From positions 62,001 to 126,000 of the forward strand of contig NZ_JAJOZE010000006.1 of assembly GCF_021166585.1 (NCBI RefSeq): a DNA stretch of 64,000 bases. The letters are read 5' to 3'. The stretch is from Metabacillus kandeliae. Its GTDB lineage: Bacteria > Bacillota > Bacilli > Bacillales > Bacillaceae. Of the stretch, positions 25,020 through 33,860 are shown piece after piece. Each line of letters opens with the position of its first letter. Position 1 is the stretch's first letter. Below the pieces are notes generated by a model. That model had not been told where the DNA came from. It was given only the letters and a program-made list of their open reading frames with translations, and ran no database searches. The position numbers and the translations under genes are program-made.

Positions 25020-25524
25020 ACTCCTTTTTTAATACCCAATTAACAAGCCCTTGACAGAATCCTGTTTTCTGCATTCCAAGCTTCTCCATAACGCGTATAG
25101 AAGGGGCATTACTGCTGGAAGGAGCTGCAGTGACAGATTTTACGTCAGAAAACTCAAATGACCACTTTATCAAGGCCCGGGCAATTTCAGTTGCAAAACC
25201 TCGTCTTTGATAGGCTGGTACAATGCCGTATCCAATTTCAATGCTTCCATTAACGTCTGGAGGACTAAGGAATCCTGCACATCCAATAATTGCAGCATCC
25301 TCCTGATGAATGACAAGGCCTCCATACCAATGGGCATCGTTTCCTTTTTGCAGTGACTCTAATAGAAAAGGAAATAAATCTTTGCGTTCATCCTCATTTG
25401 GAAAGCCTTCTCCAATATAGAGCCCTAAATCAATAGACAGTTGCTGCGGATCGTGAATCGCTTGCTGCAATAACTTACTATTCCAAGTGTGCAATCGAAG
25501 ATTTTCTGTAGTAATTTCTTTCAT
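25018..25524 (-). CDS. GNAT family N-acetyltransferase
   Basis: A 168-residue protein with GAGGAGG before ATG 25524. It has the RimJ/RimL-like layout: an N-terminal ENLRLHTW strand, IGYGIVPAYQRRGFATEIARALI containing the acetyl-CoA binding Q-x-x-G-x-A motif, and APSSSNAPSIRVMEKLGMQKTG near the end. It transfers an acetyl group to an amine, perhaps of a small molecule or protein N-terminus; the substrate is unknown. Confidence 0.85.
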   Translation of the reverse strand: MKEITTENLRLHTWNSKLLQQAIHDPQQLSIDLGLYIGEGFPNEDERKDLFPFLLESLQKGNDAHWYGGLVIHQEDAAIIGCAGFLSPPDVNGSIEIGYGIVPAYQRRGFATEIARALIKWSFEFSDVKSVTAAPSSSNAPSIRVMEKLGMQKTGFCQGLVNWVLKKE

Positions 25525-25732
25525 TTAAGTCCTCCTCAATGGTCCCTGAGAGGACCGTTTGCCTTTATTTATTCATTCGAAATCATCAAAGGGATCTCCT
25601 CTAAAAATATCCTTTTCTTCCCATCAATTTTCAGTTCGTGATAACCATAATATCTCCTCTCCCAAAACCCACACCCCCTCCCGCCGCCAAAAATACAATA
25701 ATCACTAACAAGTATCTGCAGAGGTGGAGAGT

Positions 25733-27088
25733 GTGAATTTAGATTCAGCATTTTTAAAAGGTCTAACAGGCGAAGTCGTAACCCCCCTTAACCCGGTTTA
25801 TAACAGCGCCCGTCAGGAGTGGAACCGCGCCATCAATAAATTCCCGCTCGTGATTGTGTATTGCGAAAGCAAGCAGGATGTCATAAATGCGGTGCTCTGG
25901 GCTCAAAAGCATAAGGTGAGCATCCGCATCAGGTCTGGCGGACACCATTATGAGGGGTATTCGACGGGGAATTTTGTGCTGGTTATTGATATCAGCCGCT
26001 TGAATGCACTGAAATTGGACAAGAGCCGCAATATTTTGCAGATGGAAGCAGGAGCAAAGAATACAGAAGTATATGATCTTATTGGTTCAAATGGTTATGT
26101 TTTTCCGGGAGGCACGTGCCCGACTGTAGGTGTGTCAGGTTTTACGCTTGGCGGAGGCTGGGGATACTCGAGCCGGCTTTATGGATTGGGCTGTGACAAT
26201 TTATTGGAGCTTGAGTTGGTGAATTATCAGGGAAGGCTGATTAAGGCAAACCGGTACCACAATTCTGATCTTTTTTGGGCTTGCCGGGGTGCTGGCGGCG
26301 GCAACTTTGGCGTTGTGGTCAGCATGACGTTTCAGCTGCCGGAGCCTGCTGCCGTCCGCGTCACACTTGTCAGGTTCTCTTATGCAGTCACGACAAAGGA
26401 AAAACAGGCAAAGGTGATGGATATTTGGCAAAATTGGCTGCCTGGACTGGATAAGAGGCTGACCTTATCCGTAAGTTTTTACAATGAGGAAGAAGAAGGT
26501 CTGGGGATCTTTGGATCTGGTTTCTTCTATGGTTCCGCAGAAGAGGCCAGGCAGCTGCTGCAGCCATTTGCAGCGGTAAAAGGGTTTCAGGCAGATCTCC
26601 AGGAATCTTCATTTCTTGAAGCAGTAAAAAAAGTGGAAGCCGCTTATCCCCCATTTGAAAAATTCAAATCAACAGGCAGGTTTGCCGGGAGGAGCTATTC
26701 ACCTGTTGAGCTTAATCACATTGCACAACTTGTGCAAAATCCGGCAGACGGTTCCGTCTATGCCGCTGTTACGTTTTATGCCCTTGGAGGCGAGATCGCA
26801 AGCGTCGGCAAACGGGAGAAAGCCTTTTACTACAGAGATGCCCGATATATTTTCGGCATTCAATCTGTTTGGACAGAGGACGCCTTCGCAGAGGAAAATA
26901 GAAAATGGGTCCGCGAGCGGTTCGAATATATAAAGAGCATTACGGAAGGCTCCTATGTGAACTTTCCGATCAGTAACCTTAAAAACTATGAGCGCGAGTA
27001 TTTTGGCGCCAACGCCGAGAGACTGAACAGGGTGAACGGGAAGTACGATCCGTTTTTTGTGTTCAGGTTTCCGCAGAGTTTGAGATAA
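25733..27088 (+). CDS. FAD-binding oxidoreductase (PCMH/BBE type)
   Basis: GTG 25733 was chosen, with GAGGTGGAG just upstream; the product is about 451 residues. The FAD-binding domain has RSGGHHYEGY (His for covalent 8-alpha linkage), GGTCPTVGVSGFTLGGGWG, and GLGCDNLLELELV, whose Cys would make the second (6-S-cysteinyl) bond. The C-terminal BBE motif is NFPISNLKNYEREYFGANAERL. It belongs to the berberine-bridge/carbohydrate-oxidase type family and is close to Bacillus YgaK/YvdP-like enzymes. The substrate, perhaps a sugar or secondary metabolite, is unknown. Promoter sites are not obvious. Confidence 0.85.
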   Translation: MNLDSAFLKGLTGEVVTPLNPVYNSARQEWNRAINKFPLVIVYCESKQDVINAVLWAQKHKVSIRIRSGGHHYEGYSTGNFVLVIDISRLNALKLDKSRNILQMEAGAKNTEVYDLIGSNGYVFPGGTCPTVGVSGFTLGGGWGYSSRLYGLGCDNLLELELVNYQGRLIKANRYHNSDLFWACRGAGGGNFGVVVSMTFQLPEPAAVRVTLVRFSYAVTTKEKQAKVMDIWQNWLPGLDKRLTLSVSFYNEEEEGLGIFGSGFFYGSAEEARQLLQPFAAVKGFQADLQESSFLEAVKKVEAAYPPFEKFKSTGRFAGRSYSPVELNHIAQLVQNPADGSVYAAVTFYALGGEIASVGKREKAFYYRDARYIFGIQSVWTEDAFAEENRKWVRERFEYIKSITEGSYVNFPISNLKNYEREYFGANAERLNRVNGKYDPFFVFRFPQSLR

Positions 27089-27117
27089 GCATGGGGGATG
27101 TTCCCTGTGCTTTTTTG
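27087..27117 (+). terminator. intrinsic terminator
   Basis: An imperfect GC-rich hairpin (AGCATGGGGGA / TTCCCTGTGCT) followed by TTTTTT directly after the flavoenzyme stop. Confidence 0.7.
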
Positions 27118-27268
27118 ACATGGATAAAGTAACGGGCTGCTTAAATTTTTTAATAGAATAAGCCAGCTTCCTAACTTCTCACTCCTGTTTCATGTTAAAT
27201 TTTAATAGACCATATTTTTCATAGATCGGCAAAAACCGCATCCAACTCCAAAAAATAGGTGGGATATT

Positions 27269-28390
27269 GTGAAAAAAAGTTTTAAAACAGGATTTTGCTT
27301 ATTAAGTATTCCGTATTTATTGCTGACAGGCTGTTCTCAATCAGCTGATACAAATGAGCAAGCATCCGGGAAAAAAGAAAAAACACAGCCAGCCGTAACG
27401 GAGCTCAAGCTTGATAAGAAGGAATTGCAAAAGTCTCCGAGATTCGCTAAAAAAGCAAACTATCAGGCAATCAAACCATCTGAAGACGCAAAACCGCTGA
27501 AAACGAATTTTACAAAGGATGAGCTTGAAAGAATTCCGGTGTCAGAAGCACATGGAGACAGCAGGGAAAGAAGTGTTCCTTTAGGTCAGACCTTGGCAAA
27601 AGGGGTAAAGGATGAGTCTGATGGACCGCTTCAGAAAAATCGGATTGTGGCGTATTACGGAAATCCAAATTCCAAGAACATGGGAATACTTGGGGAGCAC
27701 AGCCCTGAAGACTTGATGAAAAAGCTGAAGGAACAAACGCGGAAGTATTCAGAGCTTGATCCTGAGAGGCCGGCTATTCCTGCTATTGAGCTGATTACAA
27801 CTATCGCTCAGCGCAATCCGGGGGAAAAAGGATTATATGTGCACCATACACCGTCATCTGATATTGAGGAATATGCCAAACTAGCTGAAAAACATCATGG
27901 TTTAATTGTGCTGGATGTTCAGCTGGGGCGCGACACGGTCATGAACCAGGTGAAATCACTGGAAAAGTACTTGAAAATGCCGAATGTCCATTTAGCAATC
28001 GACACTGAGTTTCATGTAAAAGAAGGGCAGGTCCCTGGCGTGAATCTCGGGCATGTGGATGGCAGTGAGGTTCAGGAAGCAATTCAATATGTCTCAGATT
28101 TAACTAATAAGAACGGGCTGCCGGACAAATTTGTTGTAGTACATCAATTTGCAGGCAAAATCATTACAAACAAAAAAGCCATTCATCCTATGAAAAACGT
28201 GGAGGTTGTGCTGAATAATGATGGATTTGGAGTTGCGCCTTTAAAAACATCCGGATATCATCAGCTTGTGCAAAAGGAAAGCATCCAATACGGCGGGTTT
28301 AAGCTGTTCTTTAAGAACGATAAGCCGGTGATGACACCGAAAGACGTTTTGGCACTCGACCCGGCGCCTGCTTTTATTAATTATCAATAA
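27269..28390 (+). CDS. secreted lipoprotein of unknown function
   Basis: A 373-residue protein from GTG 27269 (AGGTGGG upstream). A lipoprotein signal peptide ends in LLTGC, so Cys22 would be lipidated and the protein held on the outer face of the membrane. A charged linker (25-120) follows. The rest looks like a TIM-barrel-type domain: RIVAYYGNP, AIELITTIAQ, LIVLDVQLGRDTV, HLAIDTEFHV, FVVVHQF. Similar barrel lipoproteins are common in Bacillus but uncharacterised. Acidic residues in IDTEFH and LDVQLGRD could be an active site. Confidence 0.75.
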   Translation: MKKSFKTGFCLLSIPYLLLTGCSQSADTNEQASGKKEKTQPAVTELKLDKKELQKSPRFAKKANYQAIKPSEDAKPLKTNFTKDELERIPVSEAHGDSRERSVPLGQTLAKGVKDESDGPLQKNRIVAYYGNPNSKNMGILGEHSPEDLMKKLKEQTRKYSELDPERPAIPAIELITTIAQRNPGEKGLYVHHTPSSDIEEYAKLAEKHHGLIVLDVQLGRDTVMNQVKSLEKYLKMPNVHLAIDTEFHVKEGQVPGVNLGHVDGSEVQEAIQYVSDLTNKNGLPDKFVVVHQFAGKIITNKKAIHPMKNVEVVLNNDGFGVAPLKTSGYHQLVQKESIQYGGFKLFFKNDKPVMTPKDVLALDPAPAFINYQ

Positions 28391-28402
28391 AGGATACATA
28401 GT

Positions 28403-28440
28403 AAGCCTCTGTCAGGAACCCTGTCAGAGGCTTTTATTAT
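28403..28440 (+). terminator. intrinsic terminator
   Basis: AAGCCTCTGTCAGG pairs with CCTGTCAGAGGCTT (one mismatch), followed by a T-rich tail. Confidence 0.85.
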
Positions 28441-28490
28441 ATGAGTAAGAGTCAAAAAAATACATAAGCTAAAACTTAAGGAGTGGTGGA

Positions 28491-28955
28491 ATGAAAAATT
28501 CAAAGTGGTTTTATTTATTGATGCTGTTCATACCGTGGCTATCCGTTCCGCTATTAGGAAGCCGTGCATTGAAAAGATACCTTCCCGCAGCCATTTTTAT
28601 TTGTACTTTTACAAAAGCGGTTGATTTGTTTGGAGAGAAGAAAAAGTGGTGGAAATTCTATAAGGGATCTTCATCTTTCCAAAGAATGAACCTATTCAAC
28701 TTAGGGCCTTATTTTGTAAGCAGTCTTTGGATGATGAGGTTTGCTTATGGCCGGTTTCCGCTTTATATCTTTGCCAATATGATTCTGCATATATGGTTTA
28801 TTTACTTCGGCGGACTAAAACTTCTTGATCAATATAGAATCGGTTCACTGAGAAAGCTGACGAAATTTCAGTATTTCGTGATTGATTTTATCCGGGCTTT
28901 GCTGCTGTATGGGTTTCAATATGCGGCTGAGCTGAGCGGGAAGCAAAAGAAATGA
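28491..28955 (+). CDS. hypothetical membrane protein
   Basis: A 154-residue protein, AAGGAGTGG before ATG 28491. It has about four hydrophobic segments (7-23, 31-43, 72-103 and 131-147) with basic connecting loops, so it is an integral membrane protein. It resembles small Bacillus proteins of the YdjH-like or unnamed type, but I cannot name the family with assurance. No operon partner is evident; the - strand nagR gene converges on it. Confidence 0.6.
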   Translation: MKNSKWFYLLMLFIPWLSVPLLGSRALKRYLPAAIFICTFTKAVDLFGEKKKWWKFYKGSSSFQRMNLFNLGPYFVSSLWMMRFAYGRFPLYIFANMILHIWFIYFGGLKLLDQYRIGSLRKLTKFQYFVIDFIRALLLYGFQYAAELSGKQKK

Positions 28956-29024
28956 AAAGGGGAATAAAGCAGGGTGTAAGACCAAAGCAGGCGGAGGGGA
29001 TCAGAATCCGAACGTCCCCTCATT

Positions 29025-29747
29025 TCACCGCTTTGTTTCAATCATAAATTTATACCTGTCAGCTCTGTAGGAGGATTTGACGTATTCAATAGCCGTCTCG
29101 TCCTTTAAAAAGGTTTTTTGCTGAATGAGCATAATTGGAGCGCCTTTTTTGATTTTCAAAAACTTGGCTTCCACTTCATTGGCGACAGAAGATTCGATGA
29201 CTTGTGAGCCATGGTCGATTTGAAGGTTCAAGTTTTCCTCAATATAGGAATAAACCGATTTTTTTACAATCTGCTCGGTAAGTCCTTTAATTAAGTTAGC
29301 CGAGATATAGCTTGTTTCCAAAGCCATCGGTACATCGTCAGCAAGCCGGATGCGTTTGATCTCATAGATCGGTGCATATTCCTGGATACCGAGCTGTGAA
29401 GCAATTTGGCCTGGTGCCGGGATGACTTCAAATGAAATGAGCTGGCTGCCCGGTTTGAGTCCTCTTGATTCCATATCTTCCGTAAAGCTTCTGAGACGGT
29501 AAAGCGGCTGTTCAATTTTCCGTTCAGAGACAAAGGTTCCTTTTCCTTGAATTCGGTGCAGGTAGCCTTCGTTCACGAGCTGGGTTAAAGCCTGGCGGAC
29601 GGTCATTCGGCTGATTTGATATCTTTCGGCAAATTCTCTCTCCGTTGTAATCGCATCGCCTGGCTGTAATTCGCCTTTTTCAATCAAGTCCTTTATATGC
29701 TCTTGCAGCTGATAATAAATTGGAATGGGTGACTCCTTATTAATCAT
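29025..29747 (-). CDS. nagR: GntR/HutC repressor of N-acetylglucosamine use (NagR/YvoA-like)
   Basis: A 240-residue protein. The GntR winged helix is TTEREFAERYQISRMTVRQAL followed by GYLHRIQGKGTFV. The UTRA domain has LYRLRSFTEDMESRG and an ending like Bacillus NagR (KSSYRADRYKFMIE). It follows nagB by 76 bp on the same strand. Glucosamine-6-phosphate or GlcNAc-6-phosphate should act as inducer. Two dre-like sites lie before nagB, indicating autoregulation of the pair. Confidence 0.88.
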   Translation of the reverse strand: MINKESPIPIYYQLQEHIKDLIEKGELQPGDAITTEREFAERYQISRMTVRQALTQLVNEGYLHRIQGKGTFVSERKIEQPLYRLRSFTEDMESRGLKPGSQLISFEVIPAPGQIASQLGIQEYAPIYEIKRIRLADDVPMALETSYISANLIKGLTEQIVKKSVYSYIEENLNLQIDHGSQVIESSVANEVEAKFLKIKKGAPIMLIQQKTFLKDETAIEYVKSSYRADRYKFMIETKR

Positions 29748-29823
29748 ACTTTTCTTCCCTGCACCTTTCTTTCGTAACGTGAAAACTCTTTCATTTTATG
29801 GCAGAACACAGAGAGGAAAACCC

Positions 29824-30561
29824 TCAGCTGTTCACTATTAAGCCAGCAATCGCTGCCTTATCTGCAAGTATTGTAACATATGGGTGTTTGTTAAGCACAG
29901 AGGCCGGGAAACTTTCATCAGGGCTGCTGTTCAGCAGTTGCTTTAATGCTTCGCTTTTTTGTTTTCCGGATACGAGCAGCAGGATTTCCTTGCTTTTCAT
30001 GATGCTGGCAATCCCCATTGTGACCGCTGCTTGCGGTACTGCTTCCAGACTGCTGAAATACCTCGCGTTTGCCTGTCTTGTTGAGTCTGTCAGCTGAACA
30101 ACATGTGTTTCAGAGTCAAAGGAAGTGCCAGGCTCATTAAATCCAATATGGCCATTTTCTCCGATTCCGAGAATTTGCAGGTCAATCCCTTTGTGAGCCT
30201 TTATTAATGCTTCATAATCCGCGCAGGCTTTTTGAAGATCTTCAGCATCACCGCATGGGACAAAGGTATTTTCTTTTTGGATATCAATATGATGAAAGAA
30301 ATTTTCGTTCATATAGCTGCGGTAACTGTTTGGATCTTTTCCGGAAAGTCCGGCATATTCATCTAAATTAAAGCTTGTCACTCCATTGTAGGAAGTGCCA
30401 TTCTCTTTATGGTCGTCAATTAAGCTGGAGTAGATTCCTAAAGGAGTGCCGCCTGTAGCCAGTCCAAGAGTGATGGCTGGATTGTCCGCAACCTTCTTAA
30501 TCATTATGTCTGCAGCGATTTTACTCATTTCCTTGTAATCTTTTGCTTCAATCAGTTTCAT
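29824..30561 (-). CDS. nagB: glucosamine-6-phosphate deaminase
   Basis: A 245-residue protein; ATG 30561 was chosen because GGAGGAGAAAGCA precedes it. It carries LGLATGGTPLGIY (phosphate/active-site loop), FNLDEYAGL (catalytic Asp), GIGENGHIGFNEPG (His of the catalytic site) and VSGKQKSEAL. It converts glucosamine-6-P to fructose-6-P and ammonia, feeding amino sugars to glycolysis. nagR follows; nagA, usual in this operon, is absent from the window. Confidence 0.93.
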   Translation of the reverse strand: MKLIEAKDYKEMSKIAADIMIKKVADNPAITLGLATGGTPLGIYSSLIDDHKENGTSYNGVTSFNLDEYAGLSGKDPNSYRSYMNENFFHHIDIQKENTFVPCGDAEDLQKACADYEALIKAHKGIDLQILGIGENGHIGFNEPGTSFDSETHVVQLTDSTRQANARYFSSLEAVPQAAVTMGIASIMKSKEILLLVSGKQKSEALKQLLNSSPDESFPASVLNKHPYVTILADKAAIAGLIVNS

Positions 30562-30578
30562 TGCTTTCTCCTCCATTT

Positions 30579-30596
30579 ACATAGATATAGACCAAA
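30579..30596 (-). promoter_or_regulatory. weak dre-like NagR site near the nagB ribosome site
   Basis: On the - strand the sequence reads TTTGGTCTATATCTATGT, a degenerate relative of the TTGGTATAGACATCTATAC site upstream, placed just before the nagB ribosome site. Confidence 0.4.
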
Positions 30597-30706
30597 CTGC
30601 ATCGCCGAATTCATAGCTGTTATCCAGACCGTATCTTCAAGCGGGCTCCAGTTTTAAACTCATTGACTGAGCTTTCTAAATCCACAATCATTTTAACACC
30701 TAATAA

Positions 30707-30722
30707 GTATAGATGTCTATAC
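30707..30722 (-). promoter_or_regulatory. NagR operator (dre-like)
   Basis: GTATAGATGTCTATAC is a 7-2-7 perfect inverted repeat. On the - strand it extends to TTTGGTATAGACATCTATAC, close to the known NagR box of Bacillus. It lies about 150 bp upstream of nagB. Confidence 0.7.
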
Positions 30723-30840
30723 CAAAAAATACTGAGAAATTAAGGATAAGAGCAATTAAGTAAGGGTTATCAAGAAAATTGGTATATACATATGGAAAGG
30801 TTAATCTGTCGCTATACTAGTTATTTTCACATTTTGTTAG

Positions 30841-30886
30841 AAGGGCCGGGCTGTTCATAACGAACTAGCCCGGCCCTTTTATTTTT
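30841..30886 (+). terminator. orphan strong terminator
   Basis: AAGGGCCGGGCT pairs perfectly with AGCCCGGCCCTT (12 bp, 14-nt loop), followed by TTTATTTTT. There is no + strand gene upstream for over 1.5 kb, so it ends an unknown short transcript or stops read-through from an RNA gene. Confidence 0.8.
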
Positions 30887-30891
30887 CGAGT

Positions 30892-30906
30892 AATTTTCAG
30901 AAAAAA
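30892..30906 (+). promoter_or_regulatory. possible CodY box
   Basis: AATTTTCAGAAAAAA matches AATTTTCWGAAAATT at 13 of 15 positions and lies about 110 bp upstream of the secreted carboxypeptidase start. CodY commonly represses extracellular peptidases in nutrient-rich growth. Confidence 0.4.
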
Positions 30907-30927
30907 TAAAAATCTGAAACAATATGC

Positions 30928-30967
30928 AGCTCACCTCCGTTATACTATTGGAGGCAGCCTTTTTTTA
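30928..30967 (+). other. terminator-like hairpin in leader of the M14 peptidase gene
   Basis: GCTCACCTCC pairs imperfectly with GGAGGCAGC and is followed by a T7 run, about 50 bp before the peptidase start. It could be an attenuator, or the TTATACT inside its loop could be a -10 box. Confidence 0.4.
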
Positions 30968-31018
30968 AAGAAAGACTATTAGTCTGCCAAAATATGAAGG
31001 AGAAAGGAAACGGGGAAT

Positions 31019-32743
31019 TTGAAAAACCTTTGGAAAACGATGCTCCTGTCCTTGGTGATTTTTGCAGGGTTCGGCTTCATCAATAAGGCCAATGCGGCCT
31101 ATTCGGTGAATCCCAATCAAATCTATACTTATGAAAAAATGGCAGCTGATATTAAAGGGCTTGCTGCAGCCTACCCGGATTTGATTCATTACAAAGTGAT
31201 CGGGAAATCAGAGTATGGACGAAATATCTATGCGGTCTCGATTGGAAAGGGATCAGCCCATGCTTATCTTAATGCTTCCCATCATGCAAGAGAATGGCTT
31301 ACAACCAATCTGAACATGTATATGCTGGATCAATACGCAAAGAATTACGTATCAGGCGGCAGCATTAACGGCCTGCCTGCCCGCACAATCCTCAATCAAA
31401 CTACGATTTGGTTTACCCCTATGGTGAACCCTGATGGTGTAACTCTTCAGCAATACGGAACAAAGAAATTTCCTTCCTCAGACCGTTCGGCCCTTATTAA
31501 AATGAATGACGGCAGAACGGATTTCAAAAGATGGAAAGCCAATGCAAAAGGTGTGGATCTTAACCGCCAATATGATGCCTATTGGGCGGATATTGAAAAG
31601 AATACAGGCAGGCCTTCCTATATGAATTTTAAAGGCTATTCTCCTGCTTCTGCCGCTGAAACGAAGGCGGTCCTGAAATTCACTGAAGAGATTAAGCCGG
31701 AAATGGCTGTCAGCTATCATACAAGCGGGCAAATTCTCTACTGGAATTTCCATCAGCAGGGAGCGATCTATTCAAGAGACTTATCGTATGCCAAGCAGCT
31801 TGGCAAAATGACTGGCTACACCCTTGTCTATCCAGGACCTAACCCGTCTGGAGGAGGGTACACGGACTGGTTTATTCTGCGCAAGCAAAAGCCTGCTTTT
31901 ACGATTGAAATTGGCCGGTATAACGGAGAAACCAGCCTGCCGCTGTCTGAATTTGGGCCGGCTTGGGAGCAAAATAAAGATGTAGGGCTTTATATAGCCA
32001 AAGAAAGCTATCAGCTGATGCGCAACCGGGCCGGCAATGCTGCTGAAAAGACGGCTGCCGAAATCAGTAATCTAGTAAAATCGAGCAAATCGCTTGAGCC
32101 TTATTATTCGACCCGTGTGAAATCGCTCGCTTATTTGTATATTCCCGATACGTTCATGAACATCTATAACCAGTCAGATGCAGATGTGAAAAAGGCTGAT
32201 CAGCTTGCGGCATCTCTTCCTGAGCCTTACAAATCAGCTGCTGTTAAACAAATTGCTGATGCGAAAGAATACAGGCTGAGGGCAGCCCGTTTTATTGACG
32301 GCATTAGAGCAGGAGATCTTGTCAAACGGGATGCAGGAATTCTGAACACTTCTATTCAAAAGGACGTTCTGAATGCTCAAACGGTGGCGCAATATGAGAC
32401 TCTGACTTCGCAGCTGGCTAAATCCGAGAAGATTATTTCCAGAGTGTACGGCGGCCAGTACAGAGATTTATTCCGCGAAAAGTACATTACGCCATCCAAA
32501 ATTGCCAGAGAAACGGTGATTTTCGAAATTTCCCGCTATCTGCTGCTTCAGGAAATTCAGCAGCTGAAAAAAAATCAGGGATCACCTGAAATTATCCAGG
32601 AAAAAACAGCAGTCTACCACAGGCTTGAAGTAAGATCTGTGAAAATCAAGGAAGAAGGCAACAAGCTCCACCCTGGCATGTATCCGGATCTGCCGGGATT
32701 TGAAACCGTTTTAGATCAGATGGCTGCAGAAATCCTCAGCTAA
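31019..32743 (+). CDS. secreted M14-family zinc carboxypeptidase
   Basis: A 574-residue protein starting at TTG 31019; the start fits the signal peptide (basic MKNLWK, hydrophobic core, cleavage after KANA, residue 26). The catalytic domain (about 30-330) has zinc ligands His89-x-x-Glu92 in SHHAREW and His234 in SYHTSG, catalytic Glu297 in FTIEIGRY, and substrate-binding NPDG and DLNRQY. Residues 335-574 form a helical extension of unknown role. It is an extracellular peptidase for nutrient release or cell-wall peptide turnover. A CodY-like site and a hairpin leader lie upstream. Confidence 0.88.
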   Translation: MKNLWKTMLLSLVIFAGFGFINKANAAYSVNPNQIYTYEKMAADIKGLAAAYPDLIHYKVIGKSEYGRNIYAVSIGKGSAHAYLNASHHAREWLTTNLNMYMLDQYAKNYVSGGSINGLPARTILNQTTIWFTPMVNPDGVTLQQYGTKKFPSSDRSALIKMNDGRTDFKRWKANAKGVDLNRQYDAYWADIEKNTGRPSYMNFKGYSPASAAETKAVLKFTEEIKPEMAVSYHTSGQILYWNFHQQGAIYSRDLSYAKQLGKMTGYTLVYPGPNPSGGGYTDWFILRKQKPAFTIEIGRYNGETSLPLSEFGPAWEQNKDVGLYIAKESYQLMRNRAGNAAEKTAAEISNLVKSSKSLEPYYSTRVKSLAYLYIPDTFMNIYNQSDADVKKADQLAASLPEPYKSAAVKQIADAKEYRLRAARFIDGIRAGDLVKRDAGILNTSIQKDVLNAQTVAQYETLTSQLAKSEKIISRVYGGQYRDLFREKYITPSKIARETVIFEISRYLLLQEIQQLKKNQGSPEIIQEKTAVYHRLEVRSVKIKEEGNKLHPGMYPDLPGFETVLDQMAAEILS

Positions 32744-32756
32744 ATTCGTGTTTTTA

Positions 32757-32795
32757 AAAGGCATCTTTTTTAAATAAGGATGCCTTTTTATTTTT
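32757..32795 (+). terminator. intrinsic terminator
   Basis: AAAAGGCATC / GATGCCTTTTT with a 12-nt loop and a T-rich tail. Confidence 0.85.
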
Positions 32796-32887
32796 CTAAA
32801 AAAATGAAATGCTAAGCAATTCCATTTTTCATCTAGAAAAAAAGAGTTATAATGAAAATGCTGAGTTTTACTGGAAGGAGAATGAAA

Positions 32888-33772
32888 ATGAAATTATTTG
32901 CACTTGATATGGACGGTACAACCTTGTCATCAAAAAATGACATCAGTCCTGAAAATAGACAAGCGATCAAAAAAGCACAGAGCCTTGGGCATAAAGTGAT
33001 GGTGTTATCCGGCAGGGCGCCGGAATCCATCAAAGGCGTTTTAGATAGATATGATATGGAACTTCCAATGGGCGGCAGTAATGGAACAGCCGTTATGGCA
33101 GATGGCAAACTTTTGGAGCTGACATCCTTAGCGGACAGTCAGGGAGAAATCATTGCCAAAGAGATTGAAAAGGAAACCGTTCCTTTTAAGCTTTATACGA
33201 ATAAAGGAATCTACTTTCATGAGGAATGGACATCCCGCTTAGACAGGGTTCTTGAATCCGGCACTGTTCCGCCCGAGCATTTCGAGGATGAGAACTTCGA
33301 GAAGATGTGCAGGATTCCGGAAGAATCGGAAGGAAGGTTCCATGACATAGATTCCCTTCTGCAGGATGAGGAACTAAGCATTCAGAAGTTTTTTATTCTA
33401 GTATTGGATCCCGTCCAAAAAGAGCGGATGCTGACTGCCATGAAGTCTATTGAAGGTGTGTACGTCGCAACTTCCTCACCGTTTAATATAGAAATTATGA
33501 ACATTAACGGCAACAAAGGGAATGGCTTAAAAGTGATGGCAGACTACTTCAATATCCCACTGGAAGAGACCGTTGCGATCGGTGATCAGAACAATGACAT
33601 CCCAATGTTTGAAGCTGCCGGATTTGCAATTGCAATGGGAAATGCGCTGGATGAAGTGAAAAGATTGAGTGATTATGTGACGCTCACGAATGATGAAAAC
33701 GGTGTGGCTCATGCGATTGAGTATGTGCTGAATTCACCTGAGTTAATGAAAGAAAAAGATCCTGTTTTGTAG
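32888..33772 (+). CDS. HAD-superfamily Cof-type phosphatase
   Basis: A 294-residue protein; ATG 32888 is best because AAGGAG lies 7 bases upstream. Motif I is DMDGTT (Asp7 nucleophile, Asp9). The C2-type cap follows, and motif IV is GDQNNDIPMFEAAG. It belongs to the Cof/YidA subfamily that dephosphorylates sugar phosphates and flavin precursors; the substrate cannot be told from sequence. It is monocistronic, with terminators on both sides. Confidence 0.9.
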   Translation: MKLFALDMDGTTLSSKNDISPENRQAIKKAQSLGHKVMVLSGRAPESIKGVLDRYDMELPMGGSNGTAVMADGKLLELTSLADSQGEIIAKEIEKETVPFKLYTNKGIYFHEEWTSRLDRVLESGTVPPEHFEDENFEKMCRIPEESEGRFHDIDSLLQDEELSIQKFFILVLDPVQKERMLTAMKSIEGVYVATSSPFNIEIMNINGNKGNGLKVMADYFNIPLEETVAIGDQNNDIPMFEAAGFAIAMGNALDEVKRLSDYVTLTNDENGVAHAIEYVLNSPELMKEKDPVL

Positions 33773-33779
33773 GAAGCTG

Positions 33780-33812
33780 AAAGCCCGTCACTCCAATGAC
33801 GGGCTTTTTATT
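33780..33812 (+). terminator. intrinsic terminator
   Basis: AAAGCCCGTCA / TGACGGGCTTT hairpin with a 6-nt loop, then a T-run. Confidence 0.9.
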
Positions 33813-33860
33813 TGTTCATGTTAAAATGAGGATAAAACGAACGATTCTGGAGTGAATGGA

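Noticed and set aside
30841-30886. terminator of nagB
   Set aside because: nagB is on the - strand and runs away from this hairpin; the T-run is on the + strand only.
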